Below, piece after piece: positions 54,509 through 62,490 of a stretch of DNA of 64,000 nt. The notes beneath the pieces are model-generated. The model did not search any database. It had not been told where the DNA came from and saw only the letters and a program-made list of their open reading frames with translations. Each line of letters begins with the position of its first letter. Within the stretch, counting starts at the first letter, position 1. The stretch covers positions 1 through 64,000 of the forward strand of contig JASBTI010000046.1 in assembly GCA_030148505.1 (NCBI GenBank). Reading direction: 5' to 3'. Source of the DNA: Rhodanobacter sp. (lineage in GTDB: Bacteria; Pseudomonadota; Gammaproteobacteria; Xanthomonadales; Rhodanobacteraceae). The translations under genes and the position numbers were made by a program.

Positions 54509-56182
54509 TTACAGTTCACCGCGCTGGGCAAGTGCGCGGATGCGGTCGGCGGTGCGGCATGCAATAGCTTGGATGGTCAGCGACGGATTGACCCCGCCGA
54601 TGGTGGGAAATACCGAGCCATCGCAAATCCAAAGGTTGGGTATGTCCCAGCTGCGGCAATCCGCGTTGACCACGCTGGTACGCGGATCGTCGCCCATGCG
54701 TGCGGTACCGTTGAGGTGGCAGGTGTCGTCCTCCTGCCGCCAGATCTCCTTGCCTCCCGCCGCTTCCAGCGCCTGCTCCATGAAATGGAGCGCATGCGCG
54801 ATGAGCTTTTTGTCGTTGTCGCAGAATCCATAGGTGATGCGTGCGACAGGCAAGCCGTACTGATCCTTTTCATCGGCGAGTGTGACCCGGTTGCGCTCCT
54901 GCGGCAGGGTTTCGCCGACGATCTTCAGTCCAGCCTGATGATTGTATTTCTGCATTTCCCGCGAAAGTTTCGCGCCCCACAGGCCACGGCCGTTCTGGGT
55001 CGAGGCCCAACCCACCGGCAACGGACCCTGACTCATGTAGGCGTAGCCGCCGAAGAAATCCTTGCCCTTGTCTTGGTAGTTCCAATGTTCGCTGATGGAA
55101 AGCGAAGGGGGACCCTTGTAGCTGCGAATCTCCTCGTCCATCACACCCCATACCGCCTGGTTGGACTGGACCATCAGGTTCTTGCCAACCAAGCCTGAAC
55201 TATTGGCCAAGCCATCCGGAAAGCGATGGTTGGCCGACAGCAGCAACAGTCGAGGCGTCTCGATCGCATATCCCGCCACTACCACATTGCGGGCGCGCTG
55301 GAATCGCCACGCACCGTCGCGAAAATATTCCACGCCCACTGCTCGGCCGAGATCGTTGGTTTCGATGCGGCCGGCCATCGCCAAATCGCGGATTTCCGCG
55401 CCCGCCTTGAGCGCACGAGGAATCCAAGTAACCAGGGCGCTCTGCTTGGCATTGGTCGCGCAGCCGGCCACGCAAAAACCGCGATACACACACGGCGGTG
55501 ATTTGCCATGGGGCGCGGACACGGTGGCCAGCGGCGTAGCGGACCAAGCGGTGCCCATGGCCTCGGCGCCGCGTGCCAGGACCAGCGCGGCGGCGTTGAG
55601 TTCATGGGAGCGGTACGGGTAACGCTTGCGCGGTGGTCCCCACGGATAGGTGATAGGGCCGGCGATACTCAGCGCCTGTTCTACCTCGTCGTAGTAGCGC
55701 CACATCTCGCGCCAGTCGATCGGCCAGTCCGCGCCATAGCCGAGCAGGCTGCGGCACTTGAACCATTCGGGCCTAAATCGCAGCGACACCATGGCGAAAT
55801 GTACCGTACTGCCGCCGACCGCCTTGCCACTGTTGTTGCTGCCCATCTTCAACGGATTGTCGCCGTCACAGATGCGCTGATCGGTCCAATACAGCTTTTG
55901 CTGGTGCGCCTCGTCGGAAGCGAACTCCTCCAGCGGTCGCCACCAGGCGCCTGCGTCGAGCGCCACAACCTTGAAGCCTTGCTCGGCCAGCCGGCAGGCC
56001 AACGTTGCGCCACCCGCGCCGGTGCCCACAATGACGAAGTCCACCTCTTCGTCGCACGGGTACTCGCGCATCGATACCCAGCCGCCCTTGCGGAACACAT
56101 CGGGAGCCTGTCCGCCCCTGGCCCGTGGGTGCTGCACGGCATCACCGGACACGCGTATTCTTCCGTTTGACTGTGGCTGCAT
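54509..56182 (-). CDS. GMC-family oxidoreductase (gluconate 2-dehydrogenase flavoprotein-like)
   Basis: A 557-aa FAD protein. FAD fold: DFVIVGTGAGGATLACRLAE. Other parts are SNNSGKAVGGSTVHFAMVSL, GFCVAGCATNAKQSALVTWI and the C-terminal NLWICDGSVFPTIGGVNPSL. It is similar to the large subunit of membrane gluconate 2-dehydrogenase, which oxidises a sugar or sugar acid and passes electrons to the chain. No Tat signal is seen. It overlaps the upstream subunit-3-like gene by 41 nt. No cytochrome c subunit gene is found in the window; the substrate is inferred. Confidence 0.9.
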   Translation of the reverse strand: MQPQSNGRIRVSGDAVQHPRARGGQAPDVFRKGGWVSMREYPCDEEVDFVIVGTGAGGATLACRLAEQGFKVVALDAGAWWRPLEEFASDEAHQQKLYWTDQRICDGDNPLKMGSNNSGKAVGGSTVHFAMVSLRFRPEWFKCRSLLGYGADWPIDWREMWRYYDEVEQALSIAGPITYPWGPPRKRYPYRSHELNAAALVLARGAEAMGTAWSATPLATVSAPHGKSPPCVYRGFCVAGCATNAKQSALVTWIPRALKAGAEIRDLAMAGRIETNDLGRAVGVEYFRDGAWRFQRARNVVVAGYAIETPRLLLLSANHRFPDGLANSSGLVGKNLMVQSNQAVWGVMDEEIRSYKGPPSLSISEHWNYQDKGKDFFGGYAYMSQGPLPVGWASTQNGRGLWGAKLSREMQKYNHQAGLKIVGETLPQERNRVTLADEKDQYGLPVARITYGFCDNDKKLIAHALHFMEQALEAAGGKEIWRQEDDTCHLNGTARMGDDPRTSVVNADCRSWDIPNLWICDGSVFPTIGGVNPSLTIQAIACRTADRIRALAQRGEL

Positions 56183-56798
56183 TCTCCGCGGTAGCCTCGA
56201 TCGCCTCCCATGGGTCGCGGCGGTTCTTGTTCAGGCGCACATAGCCGCGTGGATTGGCAGGACCGCCGAAACCAATCTCACTCCACGCTGCAGGGTGTGC
56301 GTAGTAGGCGCCGTACAGATCGTGCAACACCCGTTCGCTGAAGAACAGATCGGATGGCATGCCTTGCCATGCCGCGGCGCGCAGCTTGCCGCACTGCATC
56401 TGTTCAACCAGCGCCGTCTGCCGAGCCGCTGCCAGCTGGGCGAAGACCAGGCCGTGCTCGCCCTGGCTTTCGGCGTCCAGCGCCGCCAGGCCGATGCACC
56501 AGGCTTGGCGCAAAGGCGGCAGCCGTGCATCCCGCCAGCCATCGCCCTGATCTTCGAACAGCCGGGCGTCAAGCATTGCAGCCACCGGCACGGCAAGCCT
56601 GTCGTCGGGCTGGACGACCACGCAGGTGCACAATGCTGTGGCGGCCGTCCACTGCGCCAGATCAAAAAAGCGCGGCTGCCTAGACATGGAAAGCCGCTCT
56701 TCCACCACCTGGCGAGTGATCGGATCCCACGAAGGCGTGTCGCGCTTGTTCAACACGTCGTAGCCTGGATATCGGGTCGTGATGGCGTTGCTGTTCAT
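56142..56798 (-). CDS. Gluconate 2-dehydrogenase subunit 3-like protein
   Basis: This 218-aa protein lies directly before the GMC gene. It has WDPITRQVVEERLSM, FFDLAQWTAATALCTCVVVQ, and a C-terminal IGFGGPANPRGYVRLNKNRR. This kind of small partner (subunit 3) is typical of gluconate 2-dehydrogenases and assists assembly or export of the flavoprotein. Unlike many homologues it has no visible Tat signal. Start ATG 56798 overlaps the stop of the membrane-protein gene (ATGA). It overlaps the next gene by 41 nt. Confidence 0.82.
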   Translation of the reverse strand: MNSNAITTRYPGYDVLNKRDTPSWDPITRQVVEERLSMSRQPRFFDLAQWTAATALCTCVVVQPDDRLAVPVAAMLDARLFEDQGDGWRDARLPPLRQAWCIGLAALDAESQGEHGLVFAQLAAARQTALVEQMQCGKLRAAAWQGMPSDLFFSERVLHDLYGAYYAHPAAWSEIGFGGPANPRGYVRLNKNRRDPWEAIEATAENAATVKRKNTRVR

Positions 56799-57742
56799 TT
56801 TTCGGTCTGCCTCAGTCGAAGGGCGGCCAGCCCGGCTAGCGCCAGCGCGGTGAAGCTGGGCGGGGCGGGTAGCGGCGGTCCACTAGGGATGTTCTGGCTC
56901 CAGTTGCGCCAACCCCCCTGGCAGCGGGCAATACCGCGGGCATGAAAACCCACGCCAAGAAGGCCAAGCGCAGCCGTCAGACGCAACCACCAGCGCGTAC
57001 CGGGACGTGGCCTCGGAGCGGCGAGCGCGGTTTGCACCATCAATGTGGCCGCCACCGGTGGAATGATTACCGGGGCATACATCGCCGGATGTTGAAACGC
57101 GCCGCGGAAGTGCAGCAGGCCAACCTCGCCAACCGTGCCCAGCAAGCCTGCGCTCACCGCCAGCGCCATTGCCCTGCCGGCAGGCATGCCCAGCAGTCGG
57201 GGCTCATTGGCCGGCTGGTCGCGCAGACGCTCGCCGATGGCCCCCAACCCTCCGGACAACAGAAGCGCCGTGGGGGCACCCAGCGGAGCCGCATAGAACA
57301 GATTGTTCCAGCTCCAGCCACCGGTTCGCTTGGTCACATTGTAGATATGGAACCCGGTACCCGCGATGCCAGCCATCGCGGCGAAGGCATGGATGCCATG
57401 GCGCACGGGGTGAGAGGCCGCTCGTCGATCGCGACCGCCGTGAAGCCCGGCAAAGAACGACAAACTTGCCGAAAGCAACGGAATAAACATCGCCGGATTC
57501 TTGAATGATCCACGGTAATGTTCGACCGCACTGTCGGCCAGCACCGACAACGCCAACAACGACGAGCTGTGGTTGAATCGGCGTGCCGCGGCAATATGCG
57601 TCGGTGCCTCGCGGCGGGTTTGCCGCGGCGCGGCCGACCACGCTGCGCGCGCTGGTTTGCGTGCTCCCAGGACTGTGGCCGCGATGGCTATTCCGCCCAG
57701 CGCCAGGAGCGTCGTGGTATCGCTGCGCATGCGTTGCTTCAT
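56795..57742 (-). CDS. Internally duplicated membrane protein of the sugar-oxidation operon
   Basis: A 315-aa protein with about eight hydrophobic segments. It contains two similar halves: EHYRGSFKNPAMFIPLLSAS and FHIYNVTKRTGGWSWNNLFY in the first, LHFRGAFQHPAMYAPVIIPP and FHARGIARCQGGWRNWSQNI in the second. The shared pattern is RGxFxxPAM and GxGFHxxxxxRxxGGWxxW. ATG 57742 has AACGAGG before it. Its stop overlaps the subunit-3 gene. It may be the membrane anchor or electron acceptor site for the GMC enzyme, taking the place of a cytochrome subunit; that is inference. No named family. Confidence 0.7.
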   Translation of the reverse strand: MKQRMRSDTTTLLALGGIAIAATVLGARKPARAAWSAAPRQTRREAPTHIAAARRFNHSSSLLALSVLADSAVEHYRGSFKNPAMFIPLLSASLSFFAGLHGGRDRRAASHPVRHGIHAFAAMAGIAGTGFHIYNVTKRTGGWSWNNLFYAAPLGAPTALLLSGGLGAIGERLRDQPANEPRLLGMPAGRAMALAVSAGLLGTVGEVGLLHFRGAFQHPAMYAPVIIPPVAATLMVQTALAAPRPRPGTRWWLRLTAALGLLGVGFHARGIARCQGGWRNWSQNIPSGPPLPAPPSFTALALAGLAALRLRQTEK

Positions 57743-57795
57743 ACCTCGTTCCTCACCTTGCCATCGAACAGATGCCGTTCGCCGCACGCGCTGGA

Positions 57796-58824
57796 TCAGT
57801 CCTCACGCTGCACTCGGCCAGTCCTAATGTGCCGCCGTGCCAGCAGCGTCCGGGTCGCCAGCAGGGCGGCACCGAGCAGGCCGATGGCGACAGTGCGACG
57901 GTGGGTAGTGGCCCATAGCTGTGGACTCCAGCGACGTGAGCGGGCATCAAAACGGCCATGTACGCCAAAATCGCGGTCGACAGGTTCGAACAGGTTGTCC
58001 GGGCGGTCGGCTGACACGGGCTGGTCGTCCATCTGCCCCGAATAGCCTTGTTTGGCCAACATGCGATCCGCCAGCCAGGGCACCAAACCATTGCCGAGGA
58101 TCGCCTTGACGGCGGGATAGCCCACCCACAATTCGCGTCGTCGATGATGCGCCGCGTAGTGGATTCCGGCGGCCGCGACCTCAGGCTGGAAGATCGGTGG
58201 CACCGGCTGTGGCCGACGCGGCATCTTGGTTCGCCCCCATTGAAACTGAGGGGTGTTGAATGCCGACAGCTGCACCATGGTCACCGATACCTTGCTCTTT
58301 TCGTGCATCAGCTCGACGCGCAAGGCGTCGGTGAAGCCGCGGATGGCAAACTTGGCGCCGCAATAAGCCGACTGCAGGGGAATCGCACGATAGGCCAGCG
58401 CCGACCCCACTTGCACGATCTTGCCGCGATTGCGCGGGCGCATGCGCTTGAGCGCCGACATGGTGCCGTGTACAGCACCCAGATAAGTGACCTCGGTGGC
58501 ACGACGAAACTCCGCGGCGGTGATTTCGCTGACCGGCGCGAAGATGGTCGCCATGGCCGCGTTTATCCAGATATCGATCGGGCCCAGCTCCTGTTCGACA
58601 CGCTCGGCAGCCAGCTCGACCTGGGCCGCATCGGCAACGTCGACCGGGATGGCCAATACCTCGCCGCCTGCGGCGCGCAGCTCCGCCGCGGCGCCATCGA
58701 GTGCTTGGCTAGCTCGCGCCAGCAGGGCGACTCGGGCGCCATCACGCGCAAACCGTTGCGCGGTAGCGCGTCCGACGCCCGCGGATGAGCCGGTGATGAC
58801 GACGACTTCGGTTTGTTTGTTCAT
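57796..58824 (-). CDS. Short-chain dehydrogenase/reductase with C-terminal membrane anchor
   Basis: This 342-aa protein has an SDR domain at about 1-230: cofactor motif TGSSAGVGRATAQRFARDGA, the NAA motif in INAAMATIF, and catalytic Ser-Tyr-Lys in GSALAYRAIPLQSAYCGAKF. The C-terminal hundred residues are longer than usual and end with a hydrophobic helix (VAIGLLGAALLATRTLLARR). It reduces or oxidises an alcohol/ketone with NAD(P). It lies 11 nt after the rhodopsin-transducer-like gene in the operon. Confidence 0.9.
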   Translation of the reverse strand: MNKQTEVVVITGSSAGVGRATAQRFARDGARVALLARASQALDGAAAELRAAGGEVLAIPVDVADAAQVELAAERVEQELGPIDIWINAAMATIFAPVSEITAAEFRRATEVTYLGAVHGTMSALKRMRPRNRGKIVQVGSALAYRAIPLQSAYCGAKFAIRGFTDALRVELMHEKSKVSVTMVQLSAFNTPQFQWGRTKMPRRPQPVPPIFQPEVAAAGIHYAAHHRRRELWVGYPAVKAILGNGLVPWLADRMLAKQGYSGQMDDQPVSADRPDNLFEPVDRDFGVHGRFDARSRRWSPQLWATTHRRTVAIGLLGAALLATRTLLARRHIRTGRVQRED

Positions 58825-58835
58825 GAGTTTTCCAT

Positions 58836-59234
58836 TTAGTGGGCGTCGCCGGCGTAGGCTATCGTCGACATCAGCGCCAGTGCCGCCTGGCGCGAGTCCA
58901 GCCGGGTGTGCTGTACGACGATGGGGACATCCGATTCGATGACGCTGGCGTAGGGCGTGTCGCGCGGAATCGACTCCGGATCGCTCAAATCGTTGAAGCG
59001 CAGATGCAGCGTCCGACGGGCAGGCACGGTTACCCTGAAGGGACCTGCGGGTTCTCGGTCCTTGAAATAGATATGCAGCGACACGTGCGCTTCCTCACTG
59101 TTGCAGTTGAGAAGGCAGGCAGCTTCGTGACTGACAAGGCGGGGGTCATCCGGATCGCTGCTGGTCGGGGGAATATAGCCCTCGGCAATGGCCCAGCGAC
59201 AATGACCGAGTGGTGTAGGGGCGGCTGGGTTCAT
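58836..59234 (-). CDS. Sensory rhodopsin transducer (ASRT)-family protein
   Basis: A 132-aa soluble protein with GHCRWAIAEGYIPPTS, VSLHIYFKDREPAGPFRVTV, ARRTLHLRFNDLSDPESIPR and VIESDVPIVVQHTRLDSRQA. It matches the Anabaena sensory rhodopsin transducer family. That fold is a small beta-sandwich, and comparative studies have proposed that many members bind sugars or similar small molecules and occur in carbohydrate operons. No rhodopsin gene is in the window, so a metabolite-binding role in this operon is more likely than light signalling. Confidence 0.85.
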   Translation of the reverse strand: MNPAAPTPLGHCRWAIAEGYIPPTSSDPDDPRLVSHEAACLLNCNSEEAHVSLHIYFKDREPAGPFRVTVPARRTLHLRFNDLSDPESIPRDTPYASVIESDVPIVVQHTRLDSRQAALALMSTIAYAGDAH

Positions 59235-59265
59235 TGCTAGATACCTCTGTTTGTCAGGCGATTAT

Positions 59266-60420
59266 TCAGGCGTCGATTCGGTAGCGCTCGATATCCTGCG
59301 CTTTGAGTTCCAGGCCCAGGCCTGGCCGGCTGGGATCGACCTGCAGGGCACCTTCGCGTAGCCGGGGCAGGCCATCGAAAAACATCGATTCGATGCGTAC
59401 ATGGTCGTGGAAATACTCCACATGTCTCAGCAACGGGACCGCACTGCAGACATGCGCATGCAAATGCGGTGCGCAATGGGCTGAGACGGGAATGTCGAAT
59501 CCTCGTGCAACCGCGGCACACGCCATGAATCCGGTGAACCCCCCGCAGCGCGTGCTGTCGATTTGCAGGCAGTCGACTGCTCCGGCTTGCAGCATGTGGC
59601 GGAAGTACCCTACGTCCCAACCGTACTCGCCGGCCGCGATATCCATACCGGGGGGCGCGCGGTCGCGCATCAGGCGAAGGCCCTCCAGGTCGCGCGACGG
59701 TAATGGCTCCTCGAACCAGCAGACGTCCTGTTCGGCGAAGTCGTGCGCCAGTGCCAGTGCCTGCTTGCGCGTGTAGCCACCGTTGCCATCGAGCATGAGG
59801 TTGGCATCTTTACCCACGGCCGTGCGCGCCGCGCGCACCCTGCCTGGGTCGACGGCGGGGTTCGTTCCCACCTTCATTTTTACCCGGGGAATGCCTTGGT
59901 CGACCCAACCGGAAAGTTGGTTCTGCAGGCGCTTTAGCGAGTAGGAAGTAAAGCCGCCGCTGCCATACACCGGCACTGCAGGGCGACAGTGTCCCAGCAG
60001 ATCGACTACGGATCGTCCCAGCAACTTGCCCTTGAGATCCCATAACGCATGATCAACCGCGGACATGGCCATCAAGCCCATGCCCGGACGCCCGATATTG
60101 CGCAGACTTCGGTGCATCGAGGTCCATAGCGCGGGGATATCCAGCGGATTGCCGCCGACCAGCGCCTTGCACAGCGGGTCGGTAATCACCAACGCGGTAC
60201 CCCGGTGGGCGTACGTATAGCCGATACCTATCTGATCTCCACTACGCACTTGCGCCAGCACGAGCGTGGTCGAATCCCACTCGAGCGTGCCGTCGGCCTC
60301 GGGGTGGTCGGTCGGCACGGCATAGGCTGTCGCCTCGACGGTATCGATCTTCGGGTCAGAAGACGATCGATTCGCCGCCACCTGGGTCGTCTTCTTGCGT
60401 TTCGATCCACTCACGGCCAC
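59266..60420 (-). CDS. Enolase-superfamily sugar-acid dehydratase (mandelate racemase/MLE type)
   Basis: This 384-aa protein has the usual capping domain and a TIM barrel with catalytic residues KMKVG (Lys), MLDGNGG (Asp), WFEEPL (Glu), AAGEYGW (Glu) and SAHCAPHLHAHV (His). It probably dehydrates or epimerises a sugar acid. The GTG start 60420 shares a base with the TAG of the upstream gene (TAGTG). Residues 1-25 are basic and atypical. The substrate is not evident. Confidence 0.88.
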   Translation of the reverse strand: MAVSGSKRKKTTQVAANRSSSDPKIDTVEATAYAVPTDHPEADGTLEWDSTTLVLAQVRSGDQIGIGYTYAHRGTALVITDPLCKALVGGNPLDIPALWTSMHRSLRNIGRPGMGLMAMSAVDHALWDLKGKLLGRSVVDLLGHCRPAVPVYGSGGFTSYSLKRLQNQLSGWVDQGIPRVKMKVGTNPAVDPGRVRAARTAVGKDANLMLDGNGGYTRKQALALAHDFAEQDVCWFEEPLPSRDLEGLRLMRDRAPPGMDIAAGEYGWDVGYFRHMLQAGAVDCLQIDSTRCGGFTGFMACAAVARGFDIPVSAHCAPHLHAHVCSAVPLLRHVEYFHDHVRIESMFFDGLPRLREGALQVDPSRPGLGLELKAQDIERYRIDA

Positions 60421-62213
60421 TAGGCCTTTTCGCCGGGGAGCAATCCGGACATCAGGTCGCGAACGCTCTGGCGGATAATGCCGACTTCGTTCGGATCGCC
60501 CTTCATCAAGGTGGTCGTGAACGCCCGCGCCTGGGCCAGTGTGATATGTGGTGGCAGCGGCGGCACGTCAGGATCGGAGAGGATCTCGATCAAGGTCGGC
60601 CGATCGGCGGCGAAAGCCTCTTCCCATGCGTTCGCCAGATCGGCGGGATCACTCACCCGGATGCCCTTGAAGCCCAGCATCTCCTCGGCATAGCGCGCGT
60701 AGGGAAAGTCTTCCACGTCCTGCGCTGCCGCGAATTTCGGGTCACCCGCCATGGCCCGTTGTTCCCAGGTGACCTGGTTGAGGTCATGGTTGGCCAGAAC
60801 CATGACCACGAAACTCGGATTGCTCCATGCCTTCCAGTATTGCTTGACGGTTATCAGCTCGGCGTTGCCGTTCATCTGCATGGCGCCATCGCCGACAATC
60901 GCCAGTACGGGACGATCGGGATAGGCCATCTTGGCGGCGATCGCGTACGGCACCCCGCTCCCCATCGTGGCCAGTTTGCCCGAGAGCGAGGCCATCATGC
61001 CCCGACGGATCTTTATGTCACGGGCGTACCAGTTCGTATGTGACCCGCAATCGCCACAGATGATCACGTTGTCGGGAAGCTTCGGTGAAAGTTCCCAGAA
61101 AATACGTTGTGGATTGATCGGGTCGGCCGGTTCCATCGCCTTCGCCTCAAGCGCGCGCCACCACTTGCGCACGTTCAGTTCGATGCGTTCGCGCCAATCC
61201 GGATTGTTCTTGGCCTTCAACAGAGGCAACAGTCGCCGGAGGACTTCGCCACTGTCGCCGATGAGATTGACGTCGGTCGGATAACGCATCGAGACATAGC
61301 GTGGCTTGATGTCGATTTGCACGGCTTTTGCCTGGCCGTCCGCAGGCAGGAATTCGGAATACGGGAATGTGGTGCCGATCATCAACAAAGTGTCGCAGTC
61401 ATTCATCATTTGCCAGCTCGGCTTGGTGCCCAGCAAGCCGATGGATCCCGTCACGAACGGCAGGTCATCGGGTAGCGCAGCCTTGCCCAGCAGCGCCTTG
61501 GCTACGCCTGCATCGAGACGGTTCGCGACTGCTACCACGTCATCACCTGCATGCAGCGCGCCGGCCCCGATCAGGATTGCCACCTTGCGGCCGGCATTGA
61601 GCATATCGGCAGCTGCGTGCAACTCGTCATCGCTCGGTGTCGGGTGCGAGTTCGCATAGCCGATGCCCGAATAAACCTCGCCATGCTTGCGCGGGGGACT
61701 GGCGACGGCGTCCATTTCCTGCAAATCATTGGGGACGATGACACAGGTCACGCAGCGCTCGGCGGCAGCAATGCGCAGGGCGCGGTCAATGACATGCCTG
61801 ACCTGTGCCGGTGCCATCAAGGTCTCGACGTAACCGCTGACGTCCTTGAACAATGTTTGCAAATCGACTTCCTGCTGGTAATCGCTGCCCAGTGAGCTGC
61901 GCGCCTGCTGGCCGACGATCGCCATTACCGGCATGTGATCCATCTTGGCGTCATAGAGTCCGTTGAGAAGGTGGATCGCTCCCGGCCCCGATGTCGCCAG
62001 GCAGATGCCTACTTCGCCGGTGAACTTGGCATGCCCGCCGGCCATGAATGCCGCCATTTCCTCATGCCGGACACGCACGTAGTCGAAGCGTTCGGGCACG
62101 CGACCCATCGCTCCCATGATGCCGTTGATGCCATCGCCCGGAAATCCGAAGATTCGGCGCACGCCCCAGTCGCTAAGGCGTTGAAGAATGAAGTCGGCGA
62201 CGGTCTGGCTCAT
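60420..62213 (-). CDS. ThDP-dependent pyruvate oxidase/acetolactate synthase-like enzyme
   Basis: A 597-aa protein. It has the N-terminal domain SDWGVRRIFGFPGDGINGIM, a central FAD/nucleotide domain, and the ThDP site AIVGDGAMQMNGNAELITVK with ANHDLNQ. It resembles pyruvate dehydrogenase (quinone)/pyruvate oxidase PoxB or an acetolactate synthase-like decarboxylase. ATG 62213 (MSQTVADFILQRL) is preferred because the family begins there. First gene of the seven-gene operon and divergent from the GH39 gene. Thiamine needed as its cofactor comes from the neighbouring thi operon. Confidence 0.88.
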   Translation of the reverse strand: MSQTVADFILQRLSDWGVRRIFGFPGDGINGIMGAMGRVPERFDYVRVRHEEMAAFMAGGHAKFTGEVGICLATSGPGAIHLLNGLYDAKMDHMPVMAIVGQQARSSLGSDYQQEVDLQTLFKDVSGYVETLMAPAQVRHVIDRALRIAAAERCVTCVIVPNDLQEMDAVASPPRKHGEVYSGIGYANSHPTPSDDELHAAADMLNAGRKVAILIGAGALHAGDDVVAVANRLDAGVAKALLGKAALPDDLPFVTGSIGLLGTKPSWQMMNDCDTLLMIGTTFPYSEFLPADGQAKAVQIDIKPRYVSMRYPTDVNLIGDSGEVLRRLLPLLKAKNNPDWRERIELNVRKWWRALEAKAMEPADPINPQRIFWELSPKLPDNVIICGDCGSHTNWYARDIKIRRGMMASLSGKLATMGSGVPYAIAAKMAYPDRPVLAIVGDGAMQMNGNAELITVKQYWKAWSNPSFVVMVLANHDLNQVTWEQRAMAGDPKFAAAQDVEDFPYARYAEEMLGFKGIRVSDPADLANAWEEAFAADRPTLIEILSDPDVPPLPPHITLAQARAFTTTLMKGDPNEVGIIRQSVRDLMSGLLPGEKA

Positions 62214-62490
62214 AATTTTTCCGCGGGTCCGGGTGAAGATGCGCATGGCAGGGCAGAAGGCTGCGCTGAGCGCGATGAAGGACGAGTGCACCTCCTGTGC
62301 TCGCGGGGTGAACCACGCCTACTCACGCGCGAAAGTCATCGCGAAAGAAAAACAGTCATGCAAGAAAATACGGCTCACTGTGTACGCGGCGTTGTCATTG
62401 TTGTCGCCATGTCGTCACATCCAACGACCTAGTTTTCCGGTTGCTACCCGGTGACTCCGCGCTCAGTATTCACTCCAAGGCGATCAAAAC
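62214..62490. other. Divergent promoter region of the sugar-oxidation operon and GH39 gene
   Basis: About 277 bases between two divergent genes. It should contain both promoters. The middle is more AT-rich than the flanks (GAAAGAAAAACAG, then GTTGTCATTGTTGTCG). No recognised operator palindrome or regulator gene is close by. Confidence 0.45.
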
